From contig JBAXHT010000001.1 in the NCBI GenBank assembly GCA_037138755.1, forward strand, positions 1,955,805-2,019,804: 64,000 bases of DNA. Reading direction: 5' to 3'. Positions 26,346-34,176 of the stretch are shown here, in pieces; position 1 is the stretch's first letter; each line of letters opens with the position of its first letter. The stretch comes from Armatimonadota bacterium. GTDB lineage: Bacteria > Armatimonadota > Fimbriimonadia > Fimbriimonadales > Fimbriimonadaceae. The position numbers and the translations under genes are program-made. The notes below the pieces were generated by a model, which was not told the origin of the DNA, did no database searches, and worked only from the letters and a program-made list of their open reading frames with translations.

Positions 26346-27500
26346 ATGGCAAAGAAGCAGTTGAACGTTGGGTTGATCGGTTATCAGTTTATGGGGAAGG
26401 CGCATAGCAATGCGTATCGGCAGGCGAATCGGTTCTTTGACCTTCCAGCACAGATCAATATGCACACGATCTGCGGGCGGAACCAGGCGGCGGTGACTGC
26501 TGCCGCGGAGACCATGGGCTGGGCCAATGTTGAGACCGATTGGCGCAAGGTGGTTGCTAACCCCGAGATCGACATTATCGACATCTCGACCCCGGGTAAT
26601 TTGCACGCCGAGATCGCGATCGAGGCGGCGAAGGCTGGGAAGGCCGTTTGGTGCGAGAAGCCGATTGGCAATACTCTGCCCGAGGCCAAGGCGATGCTGG
26701 ACGCGGTTCAGGCGGCGGGAGTTCCGAATGCGGTGTTCCACAACTACCGCAAGGCTCCGGCGGTTGCTTTGGTGAAGAAGATGATCGAGGAAGGTCGCCT
26801 TGGGACGATCTATCACTTCCGGGCGGTTTATCTTCAGGATTGGATTGCTGATCCTTCATTCCCGCTTGTGTGGCGGCTTCAGAAGGAGATCGCAGGTTCA
26901 GGGACCCACGGCGATATCAATGCGCACATCATTGATCTGGCTCGGCACCTGGTGGGTGAGTTCGACGAGGTCTGTGGACATCTGCACACGTTCATCAAGC
27001 AACGGCCGATTGCCGGTGCGATTAACGACAAACTCGGGGCGGAGGCGACTTCCGAAATGGGCGAGGTGACCGTCGATGATGCGGCAATGTTCTTGGCTAA
27101 GTTTAAGAACGGAGCTTTGGGCACGTTCGAGGCTTCGCGATTTGCCGTTGGACGCAAGAACAAGAACTCGTTTGAGATCAATGGCTCGAAGGGGTCGGTC
27201 GTTTTCAACCTCGAGAAGATGAACGAGCTGGAGTACTACAATGCCGAGGACCCCGAAGGGTACCAGGGCTTCCGACTGATTCAGGCGACGGAAGCGGTTC
27301 ACCCTTACGCCGGGCAATATTGGCCGGTTGGGCACATCATTGGGTACGAGCACACGTTTGTTAACTTGGTTGCGGATGCAGTTACAGCGATGTGCGCTGG
27401 AACTCCGATCTCTCCGGACTTTGTCGACGGGTACGAGAACCAGCGGGTGCTGGACGCGGTTGAGGTCAGCAGCGAGAAGCGCGGCTGGGTGTCGCTCTAG
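26346..27500 (+). CDS. Gfo/Idh/MocA family NAD(P)-dependent oxidoreductase
   Basis: 384 residues. Rossmann motif GLIGYQFMGKAH at residues 9-20, the conserved EKP (Glu104-Pro106) in VWCEKPIGNT, and the C-domain active-site segment GSGTHGDINAHIIDLAR with the usual aspartate and histidine. Members oxidise or reduce sugars and inositols; the substrate cannot be read from sequence. No signal peptide is seen, so it acts in the cytoplasm. No sugar transport or catabolic genes adjoin. Confidence 0.92.
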   Translation: MAKKQLNVGLIGYQFMGKAHSNAYRQANRFFDLPAQINMHTICGRNQAAVTAAAETMGWANVETDWRKVVANPEIDIIDISTPGNLHAEIAIEAAKAGKAVWCEKPIGNTLPEAKAMLDAVQAAGVPNAVFHNYRKAPAVALVKKMIEEGRLGTIYHFRAVYLQDWIADPSFPLVWRLQKEIAGSGTHGDINAHIIDLARHLVGEFDEVCGHLHTFIKQRPIAGAINDKLGAEATSEMGEVTVDDAAMFLAKFKNGALGTFEASRFAVGRKNKNSFEINGSKGSVVFNLEKMNELEYYNAEDPEGYQGFRLIQATEAVHPYAGQYWPVGHIIGYEHTFVNLVADAVTAMCAGTPISPDFVDGYENQRVLDAVEVSSEKRGWVSL

Positions 27501-27554
27501 AGGGAAGCGGGAAGTCGGAAGTTTGGGGAGCCTCGTTCTTCGCTTCGCTTGAAC

Positions 27555-27584
27555 ATCGGCGGAGTCAGGCGAGACTCCGCCGAT
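27555..27584. repeat. Perfect 12-base inverted repeat hairpin
   Basis: ATCGGCGGAGTC and GACTCCGCCGAT around a 6-base AGGCGA loop, 55 bases after the oxidoreductase stop. It is GC-rich and lacks a T-run on either strand, so it is either a weak terminator or a copy of an interspersed palindrome. Confidence 0.7.
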
Positions 27585-27647
27585 CCCATGGACGGCTTTG
27601 TCATGGAGATGAGAGTCGTAGTTTGAGAGTCGGAATTGAGTGAGCTT

Positions 27648-29078
27648 ATGAAGTTTCCTTGGCGGATTGTTGGTGGGTGCGTTGGGGTGATGGTTGTGTT
27701 GGCGGGGGCCAATGCGGGGTGGTCGGCTTGGGACTCGGCGCGGCGGGTGGAGCGGATTCGGGCTAAGTTGGACGTGGTTCGGAAGTTAGGGTGGGCGACG
27801 CATCCGTCTGAGTTGCCGACTCCAAAGGTGGTCGGGGTCAATGCCTACGATCAGGTTTCGCGGTTTTTGCCGGGACCAAATCGAACGGACGAGATGGGGC
27901 TTAAAGGGGCACGTTTTGAGCTGTTTTTGTCCAAAGATGACGCTGGGCTGCTGAAAAGCATTGTTGTTTCGCGGAAAGAACCGCTGGATGGCATTGCAAC
28001 AGCGATGAGGGCTTCGGGGGAGTTTTCGATCGTAGGTCCAAGGGCGGGAGAATTGCCTGATCCGTTTGCTACTACGATTCCGATTAAAACCCTGTGCTAT
28101 TGGATACTGGCGGCGGTGGTGGTGGATGTGCGTGAAGGCAAGCTTGAAGCAGCTAAAGAAAAGCTGGGGTGGAACCATCGTGTAGTTCAGAGTCTCTTTC
28201 GTCGACCGGAGCGGACGGATTGGTTGTCGGCGTCGACAGTTTTGGGGATGGAGCGGCAGTATTTGTTGATGCTGCTGAACCAGGGAGAGCCGGTCGAGGG
28301 GCTGATTGAGTTCCACGCGGACGCGGTGGCGAAGCTTGAGCTTGACCCGAGTTTAATCGCACAGGGAGAGCTGTTGCAGATGATCTCTATTCCGCGGGAC
28401 GGGGATATTCCGGCGGCTCAGAGGGAGAAGTGGGAGCGGAAGGTGAGGGAGTTTTTGAAGCTGGAGGACCCGAAAGACGATAACTATCTGGAGAGGCAGG
28501 GGGCGGGGTACATGCCGAAATATCCTAAGATGCAGCGCATGATGGAACGGCTGCTTGACGAGTGGATCGTGCTGGGGCCTAAAACGTCGGGGTGGAGTTC
28601 GGCGTTTGAGACTCGGGAAAAGATTGATTTGATCAATGACCATGTGTGGACGCAGATTCCGGATATTGCGGGCGATGATTGGGAGTATTCGACGGAGGAG
28701 TCGCGCCGAAGAAATGCGAGGTTGCTGGAGAAGCCATTGGTTCAGGGATCGATGGTGAGGGCGTTTTTGGAGGCTTGGAAGTTTCGTCGGTTGAAGGGGC
28801 GGTGGCCTTCGGCGGGAGAGTTGTTGCTGAAGGTTGATTCGCGTTATCCGGGGGCTAGGTTTGAGTTTTCTTCGTCTTCGGAGGGGTTTCTGATTGATTC
28901 GGATTCGATGGCGAGTTCTTCGGAGCCGGAGGTTGCGCTTAGGTATCCCCCAAAGCTTGGCGGAAAGATTTCGTCGGGGCAGGCTGAGATGCGGCAGATG
29001 GCTCTGGCTCATCTGGGGCTGGGAAAGGCTCCGGCGGTTCCGGGTGGTCCGCCAGCGGTCCCTTCGGGCGGGGGATGA
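27648..29078 (+). CDS. Membrane-anchored protein of unknown function, paralogue of 29974-31410
   Basis: 476 residues from the ATG; a TTG at 27636 is also in frame. One N-terminal membrane segment (about residues 6-24) is followed by a long soluble, helix-rich outer domain. The opening (MKFPWRIVGGCVG, then RIRAKLDVVRKLGWAT) aligns with the protein encoded two genes on (IQSKIALLKSHGWPT). I recognise no family. The stop overlaps the next start (ATGA), so the two are coupled. The C-terminus is a proline/glycine tail. Probably faces the periplasm. Confidence 0.75.
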   Translation: MKFPWRIVGGCVGVMVVLAGANAGWSAWDSARRVERIRAKLDVVRKLGWATHPSELPTPKVVGVNAYDQVSRFLPGPNRTDEMGLKGARFELFLSKDDAGLLKSIVVSRKEPLDGIATAMRASGEFSIVGPRAGELPDPFATTIPIKTLCYWILAAVVVDVREGKLEAAKEKLGWNHRVVQSLFRRPERTDWLSASTVLGMERQYLLMLLNQGEPVEGLIEFHADAVAKLELDPSLIAQGELLQMISIPRDGDIPAAQREKWERKVREFLKLEDPKDDNYLERQGAGYMPKYPKMQRMMERLLDEWIVLGPKTSGWSSAFETREKIDLINDHVWTQIPDIAGDDWEYSTEESRRRNARLLEKPLVQGSMVRAFLEAWKFRRLKGRWPSAGELLLKVDSRYPGARFEFSSSSEGFLIDSDSMASSSEPEVALRYPPKLGGKISSGQAEMRQMALAHLGLGKAPAVPGGPPAVPSGGG

Positions 29079-29932
29079 AGTCAGGGAGAGGCTGGCGAGT
29101 AGATTTTTTTTGCGTAACCAGTCTTGGACAGAGGCGTCAGGAGTTTGTGTTGCTAGGACTACTGGCTTTCGGCGTAATCATGCAACGCGCATCTCACTTG
29201 CCTGCGCAGGAGTTTAGGATCAATATTGCGACTAAGGGGCCAGTAAATGTCCCTAATCCTCGATCTGATGAAATTCTGGTTGATCGTGATTTGTCGTTCA
29301 TCGGAACTCTTAGGGTGTCTCCTCTGGGAACAAGCGATGCAGTGACGACCAGACTGAAAGTTGCGGGTCGGAGCAACTTGAAGGCCTTTCTACTTGCGGG
29401 GCTCCCTGAGGCACCTCCGCCGAAAGAGGGCGGAGTAGGGCGTTCTGGAGAAGAGCTTATTGTTGAATCCCGGTATCAGTTCGGGGTCAACTTCCGCGGT
29501 CCTGAAAAGTCTCTCTGGGCGATGGAATCTTCAAACGACCCTGGCATGCAATGGATTTTAGCTTCCGTGCTAGCCCTCGTTCACCATGTGAGAACGAAAC
29601 CAAAGGTCGCCAACTTTCTGGTTGCAGATGTCGACGGAATGCGTCTCGAGGCTAGTGTGCAGCCGGGGGATTTCAATAGTACCGATCCTTATCTGCTGAA
29701 GAACTTCAAGCATTTTCGGTTTACAGTTTTACGGCGCGATTCTAGCGACACGTTTCCTAATTACGTCAGTGGAACGTTTATTCTTCAGATAACGGGTGGA
29801 AAGCTGAAGGAGCTGAATGCGCTGTACGAGATCGGCAACTCCCCGTCAAGTACTGAACCGCGTGGTGTTCTACAAAACCTTCTTAGTAACGTTCAACTCA
29901 GGCTAGAAGACGAATCTCTGGCGAAGAAATAG
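29075..29932 (+). CDS. Membrane-anchored or exported protein of unknown function
   Basis: 285 residues. A basic leader is followed by a hydrophobic segment (about residues 24-37, VLLGLLAFGVIM) and then an outer domain of beta character (EFRINIATKGPVNVP, IVESRYQFGVNF). No family recognised. It sits between two paralogues, coupled by a 4-base overlap to the first and 41 bases before the second, so the three probably work together in the envelope. Confidence 0.7.
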   Translation: MKSGRGWRVDFFCVTSLGQRRQEFVLLGLLAFGVIMQRASHLPAQEFRINIATKGPVNVPNPRSDEILVDRDLSFIGTLRVSPLGTSDAVTTRLKVAGRSNLKAFLLAGLPEAPPPKEGGVGRSGEELIVESRYQFGVNFRGPEKSLWAMESSNDPGMQWILASVLALVHHVRTKPKVANFLVADVDGMRLEASVQPGDFNSTDPYLLKNFKHFRFTVLRRDSSDTFPNYVSGTFILQITGGKLKELNALYEIGNSPSSTEPRGVLQNLLSNVQLRLEDESLAKK

Positions 29933-29973
29933 TTTCTTCGAACTATTCAGATTGAGCGTCCGTCTAGGAAGCG

Positions 29974-31410
29974 GTGAAGTTCGTAGCGTGGCTCGTGGGG
30001 ATCGTGGCTCTCGTTGGGGGGCTGGTGATTGGGTTTGACGCGGTTCGGGCTCGGCGGGAAGAGGGGGAGATTCAGTCGAAGATCGCTCTGCTGAAGTCGC
30101 ACGGATGGCCGACTTGTGGAGATGACATGCCGAAGGGGCCACCGGAGGCGGAGAATGCCTTCTTGGTCATCGCTCCGCATATTACGAAGAACAAAGAGAC
30201 TTATGAGCCGAAGGAGCCGATTATCAAGGTCATCGATCCCTGGCCGTTTATGGAGCCAGGGGATGAGCAGTTGCTTCGGCAGGCGGTCGAGGTTGATCGT
30301 GGCGTGTTGGACATTACGGCGAAGGCTTTTCGGGAGCGGAAGGACTTCTTTATTCCTCACAAGTGGGACATGGGGCTATCCATGCTTCTGCCGGAATACG
30401 CAGGGCTGAAATCGTTGCAGAAGATGCTGTTAGGCGAGGTTGCGTTGGCGGTTAAGACTGGGAAGCTGGATGTCGCGCAGGAGCGGCTGGATTGGATTCA
30501 TCGGATTGAGAAAGGATTGGCCCAGGAGCCAGTTCTGATTGGGCGAATGGTTGCGCGGTCTCTGATGAGTCAGGAGCAGGGAACATTGATACGTTTGCAC
30601 CGACAGGGGCTCCCAGTGTTGCCGCTTTTGAAAGAGGTGTTGACGGAGTGGAAGACGTTTCCGAACGATCTGAAGCCCGTGGTAGGTTCGGAGATGTTGT
30701 CGGGATTGGCGACTGTTCGCTACCTCGACAATCCGAGGTTTTGGCTATATCAGAGTCTTCCGGGCAGCTTAATGAAGGGCCGAGTCGAAAACATTGAGGA
30801 GGGCTGCACGCCGAAGTCAGGAGATTATGTGCCGAAGGTGGGTGCAGCACGCGCAAAACTACGCGAGGTTTTGGATCGGTATATCAACATCGACTTGGAT
30901 ACGGCAAGTGGCGTTCACCACAAGCATATCGGAGTTGCTATGAAGGCGTCGGAGGAACTGTGGTCGACCGTGCCCTCATTCGCTGGTTTAGTAGTTGGTT
31001 CAACCGCAGGGTCGGAGCCGAGTGTTGGGGTTTCGATGGAGTTGCTGCGGTTGCAGCCCGCAATTCTGGACCTCCTAATCCGAGTGATTGAGTTTGAGCA
31101 GAAGGGCGGGAAGCTTTCAGCGCTGCCAGCTGATATCGCTTTGGGCGAGTTGGCGAGGGCGGACGGGATTTTGTTTGAGGTTTCGACTGAAGGAGAAAAA
31201 GTGGTTTTGACAGCGATGGAAGGTTCCAACGAGGTTGATCGGACGACTTATCCGGCAAGCCTTGACATGAAGTACCGCACGTATGCAACTGCTCGGACAG
31301 AGGCGATCAAGCGGCTTGAGGAGGTATCGGATCCTTCGAAGCGGAAACGAGGGGTTGGTGCAGACCCGGCGGGAGTGCCGCCGTCCGTAGGTGCGCCCGC
31401 CTCGCCATAA
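29974..31410 (+). CDS. Membrane-anchored protein of unknown function, paralogue of 27648-29078
   Basis: 478 residues, starting at GTG behind AGGAAG. Same plan as the paralogue two genes upstream: a short N-terminal membrane helix (residues 5-20), a coiled basic stretch, the W-P motif after a KSHGW turn, a long helical domain, and a C-terminal proline/glycine/alanine tail. Similarity is clear at the N-terminus and in layout, lower elsewhere, so the duplication is old. Function unknown. Confidence 0.75.
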   Translation: MKFVAWLVGIVALVGGLVIGFDAVRARREEGEIQSKIALLKSHGWPTCGDDMPKGPPEAENAFLVIAPHITKNKETYEPKEPIIKVIDPWPFMEPGDEQLLRQAVEVDRGVLDITAKAFRERKDFFIPHKWDMGLSMLLPEYAGLKSLQKMLLGEVALAVKTGKLDVAQERLDWIHRIEKGLAQEPVLIGRMVARSLMSQEQGTLIRLHRQGLPVLPLLKEVLTEWKTFPNDLKPVVGSEMLSGLATVRYLDNPRFWLYQSLPGSLMKGRVENIEEGCTPKSGDYVPKVGAARAKLREVLDRYINIDLDTASGVHHKHIGVAMKASEELWSTVPSFAGLVVGSTAGSEPSVGVSMELLRLQPAILDLLIRVIEFEQKGGKLSALPADIALGELARADGILFEVSTEGEKVVLTAMEGSNEVDRTTYPASLDMKYRTYATARTEAIKRLEEVSDPSKRKRGVGADPAGVPPSVGAPASP

Positions 31411-31457
31411 GGATCAGGGTGGTCCAAAGATTGACCTTAACCAAGTAAACTATCCGG

Positions 31458-33287
31458 GTGTGCGGAATTGCCGGATACGTCGGACCGAAAAACGCAGTTG
31501 ACGTTGTATTTGACCAACTAAAGCGCCTGGAATACCGGGGCTACGACAGTGCTGGGATTGCCTACCTGGAGGGTGACAAGATTGCGGTCACCAAGCGGGC
31601 AGGGAAGCTGAGCGAGCTCGGGAAGGTTCTGTTTGAATCTCCGAAGCAGGCGGAGCTTGCGATTGCGCATAGCCGCTGGGCCACTCATGGTGGACCTACG
31701 GATGAGAACGCTCACCCTCACTACGACCAGTTTGAGCGGGTTGCGCTCATCCATAACGGGATTATTGAGAACTACCTGGAGCTAAAGGAAGAGCTGATTG
31801 CGAAGGGGCACAAGTTCAAGTCGCAGACGGATACAGAGGTTGCCGCGCACATTATTGGCGAAGAGTATGCGCATGGTGTTTCGCTTGAAGAAGCGGTCAG
31901 GAAGTCGGCGAAGCGGCTCCGAGGAGCCTTCGCTCTGGTCGTGATGTCAAATACCGAGAAGGACAAGATTGTCTGTACTCGCAATGCTTCTCCATTGGTT
32001 TTGGGGATGGGAGTTGGCGAGAATCTGTTGGCGTCCGATATTCCTGCTCTGCTTCCTTACACGCGAGAAGTAGTAATCGTTGAAGAGCATGTTGTGGCGG
32101 TTTTGACCCGAGAGGGGATCATGCTGATAGATGCGGATGGCCGGTCGTTGCCAGTGAAGTCGACGCATATCGATTGGGATATTGCAAGTGCTGAGCGGGG
32201 CGGATTTGAGCATTTCATGCTGAAAGAGGTTTACGAGCAGCCGCAAGTGATGCGACAGGTGACGGCTGGGCGGATTGACGAGAAGTCGAAGATTCGGCTT
32301 GAGGGGATCTTTGGCGAGAACGTTTGGAACGAGATCGATAGGGTGAACATCATTGCCTGCGGTACGGCGTACCATGCGGGGCTGATGGGCAAGCACTTCT
32401 TTGAGTCAGTGCTGCGTTTGCCTACGGACGTCTATTACTCCTCCGAATTCCGCTACGGTGATCCGGTTCTGTCACCCAAGTCCCTGGCGATTTTCGTTAG
32501 CCAGTCGGGTGAGACGGCAGATACTTTGGCAGCGCTCAAACTCTGTAAAGATCGTCGTATTCGGACGCTGGGAATCGTAAACGTGATCGGCTCAAGCATA
32601 GCGAGGGAGTGTGATCGGACAATCTTTACTCAGGCGGGACCTGAGATAAGCGTCGCTTCCACAAAGGCTTACACTGCCCAAGTGATGGTGTTCGCCCTTC
32701 TCGGGCTATACATCGCGCAGGTGCAAGAAGTACCAGGTGTCAAAGTTGAGGAGTGGGCCGAGGAGCTGCTCCAGATGGACGGTTTTGCTCAGAAGTGTTT
32801 ATTGCTCGAGGATGAAGTCATTAAGTTGGCCGAGGAGATCAAGGATATGCCGCTGTGCTTCTTCCTTGGTCGGGGCGCGGACGCTTTTGTGGCAGCCGAG
32901 GGTGCGCTTAAGCTAAAGGAGATCGCCTATATCCCGACTCAGGAGTATCCAGCGGGTGAAATGAAGCATGGGCCTTTGGCCCTAATCACAAAAGATGTTG
33001 TTTCTATCTTCGGTGCAACCGACCCTAGGATCAGAGAGAAGGTAGTTTCGAACATGAAGGAAGTCCAGGCTCGAAGCGGTAAGGTTATTGCGATCGTGAC
33101 GGAGGATGACACCGTGACGGAACAAGCAGCGGACCACGTCGTCAGAATTCCTAGAACCAAGTTTGAGTTCCTTAACGCGCTTTTAGCGATTGTGCCGCTA
33201 CAATTATTGTCGTATCACATCGCAAGGTTGAACGGGTGCGAGATAGATCAGCCAAGAAACTTGGCGAAATCTGTTACTGTGGAATGA
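31458..33287 (+). CDS. glmS: Glutamine-fructose-6-phosphate aminotransferase (isomerising)
   Basis: 609 residues, beginning GTG TGC so that Cys2 becomes the N-terminal nucleophile of the mature enzyme (CGIAGYVG). The glutaminase domain covers residues 1-230, with RWATHGGPTDENAHP; two SIS isomerase domains follow, with FVSQSGETADTLAAL and GRGADAFVAAEGALKLKE; the C-terminus LAKSVTVE is diagnostic. It makes glucosamine-6-phosphate, the input to GlmM. Its place 43 bases before the first gene of the polysaccharide locus suggests coupling of amino-sugar supply to polymer synthesis. Confidence 0.97.
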   Translation: MCGIAGYVGPKNAVDVVFDQLKRLEYRGYDSAGIAYLEGDKIAVTKRAGKLSELGKVLFESPKQAELAIAHSRWATHGGPTDENAHPHYDQFERVALIHNGIIENYLELKEELIAKGHKFKSQTDTEVAAHIIGEEYAHGVSLEEAVRKSAKRLRGAFALVVMSNTEKDKIVCTRNASPLVLGMGVGENLLASDIPALLPYTREVVIVEEHVVAVLTREGIMLIDADGRSLPVKSTHIDWDIASAERGGFEHFMLKEVYEQPQVMRQVTAGRIDEKSKIRLEGIFGENVWNEIDRVNIIACGTAYHAGLMGKHFFESVLRLPTDVYYSSEFRYGDPVLSPKSLAIFVSQSGETADTLAALKLCKDRRIRTLGIVNVIGSSIARECDRTIFTQAGPEISVASTKAYTAQVMVFALLGLYIAQVQEVPGVKVEEWAEELLQMDGFAQKCLLLEDEVIKLAEEIKDMPLCFFLGRGADAFVAAEGALKLKEIAYIPTQEYPAGEMKHGPLALITKDVVSIFGATDPRIREKVVSNMKEVQARSGKVIAIVTEDDTVTEQAADHVVRIPRTKFEFLNALLAIVPLQLLSYHIARLNGCEIDQPRNLAKSVTVE

Positions 33288-33330
33288 ATTGGGTTGCCGC
33301 CCTGAGGAGAGATGGGGAGGCAAACCGAAA

Positions 33331-34062
33331 ATGTTTGATTGGAGGCATTGGAGTTTGGCACTGGATTCTAAGTTAGTTGGGAGCGATGATCCGAAAATCA
33401 TTTCGGTTGTTGGGCTGACTAGCGGCGAACAACCACTCATTTCTCCAATCAAGTGGCAAGGCTACTTCACGATCAAGCGAGCATTCGACATCGTGATCTC
33501 TGGCGTACTGTTGCTTCTCTTGTTTCCGTTCTTTTTCTTGGTTTCGGTGATCATCTTTGTTTCTTCGCCGGGCCCAGTTTTATACAAGGGGTCGCGGTAT
33601 GGAAAGGATGGCAAGCCGTTCCAGTTCCTGAAATTTCGCAGTATGTACGTTGACGCAGATAAGCGTCAGCTCGAAATGGAGAAGACGTGCAACGAGTCGA
33701 ACGGAGCAATTTTTAAGATGAAGGACGATCCGAGAATCATCCCTTGTGGGAAGTTCATTCGGAAGTACAGCATTGATGAACTGCCTCAACTCATCAACGT
33801 ATTTGTTGGCGATATGAGTCTTGTCGGACCTCGACCATTGCCCGTGCACCAAGGCGACAAACTGGTGGGAGTAGAACGGAGTCGGATGACGGTACCCCAG
33901 GGAATGACTTGTTTCTGGCAGGTCATGGGGCGGAGTGACCTCAGTTTCGAGGACATGGTTCGCCTTGATATCGAGTACGTTCAGAAGATTGGATTCCGTA
34001 CCGACGCGAGGATATTGTTGCGGACACCGATCGCGGTCATCACCGGTCGCGGTGCATATTAG
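33331..34062 (+). CDS. Polyprenyl-phosphate sugar-1-phosphate transferase (initiating glycosyltransferase)
   Basis: 243 residues from the ATG behind GGGGAGG; a TTG at 33289 would add 14 unsupported residues. One membrane hairpin (about 38-62) is followed by the catalytic domain of the WbaP/WcaJ small family: KFRSMYVDAD, the DELPQLINV motif with its catalytic Asp-Glu, and SLVGPRPLP. It loads the first sugar phosphate of the repeat unit onto undecaprenyl phosphate at the cytoplasmic membrane. It opens the polysaccharide operon and lacks the large N-terminal CoA-binding-like region of long WbaP forms. Confidence 0.94.
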   Translation: MFDWRHWSLALDSKLVGSDDPKIISVVGLTSGEQPLISPIKWQGYFTIKRAFDIVISGVLLLLLFPFFFLVSVIIFVSSPGPVLYKGSRYGKDGKPFQFLKFRSMYVDADKRQLEMEKTCNESNGAIFKMKDDPRIIPCGKFIRKYSIDELPQLINVFVGDMSLVGPRPLPVHQGDKLVGVERSRMTVPQGMTCFWQVMGRSDLSFEDMVRLDIEYVQKIGFRTDARILLRTPIAVITGRGAY

Positions 34063-34176
34063 CGAATTGTCGCATAATAGAGGTTGCCATACGCATTTTT
34101 GCTAGTTTGAATCAAAGCTGGCATCAATCTTAGGTGGTTTGTCGGTTGAAATAGACTGATACTAATCGGGTGAGGC

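Noticed and set aside
27555-27584. The 12-base hairpin after the oxidoreductase gene as a Rho-independent terminator
   Set aside because: Neither strand has a T-run after the stem, so it is listed only as a repeat.
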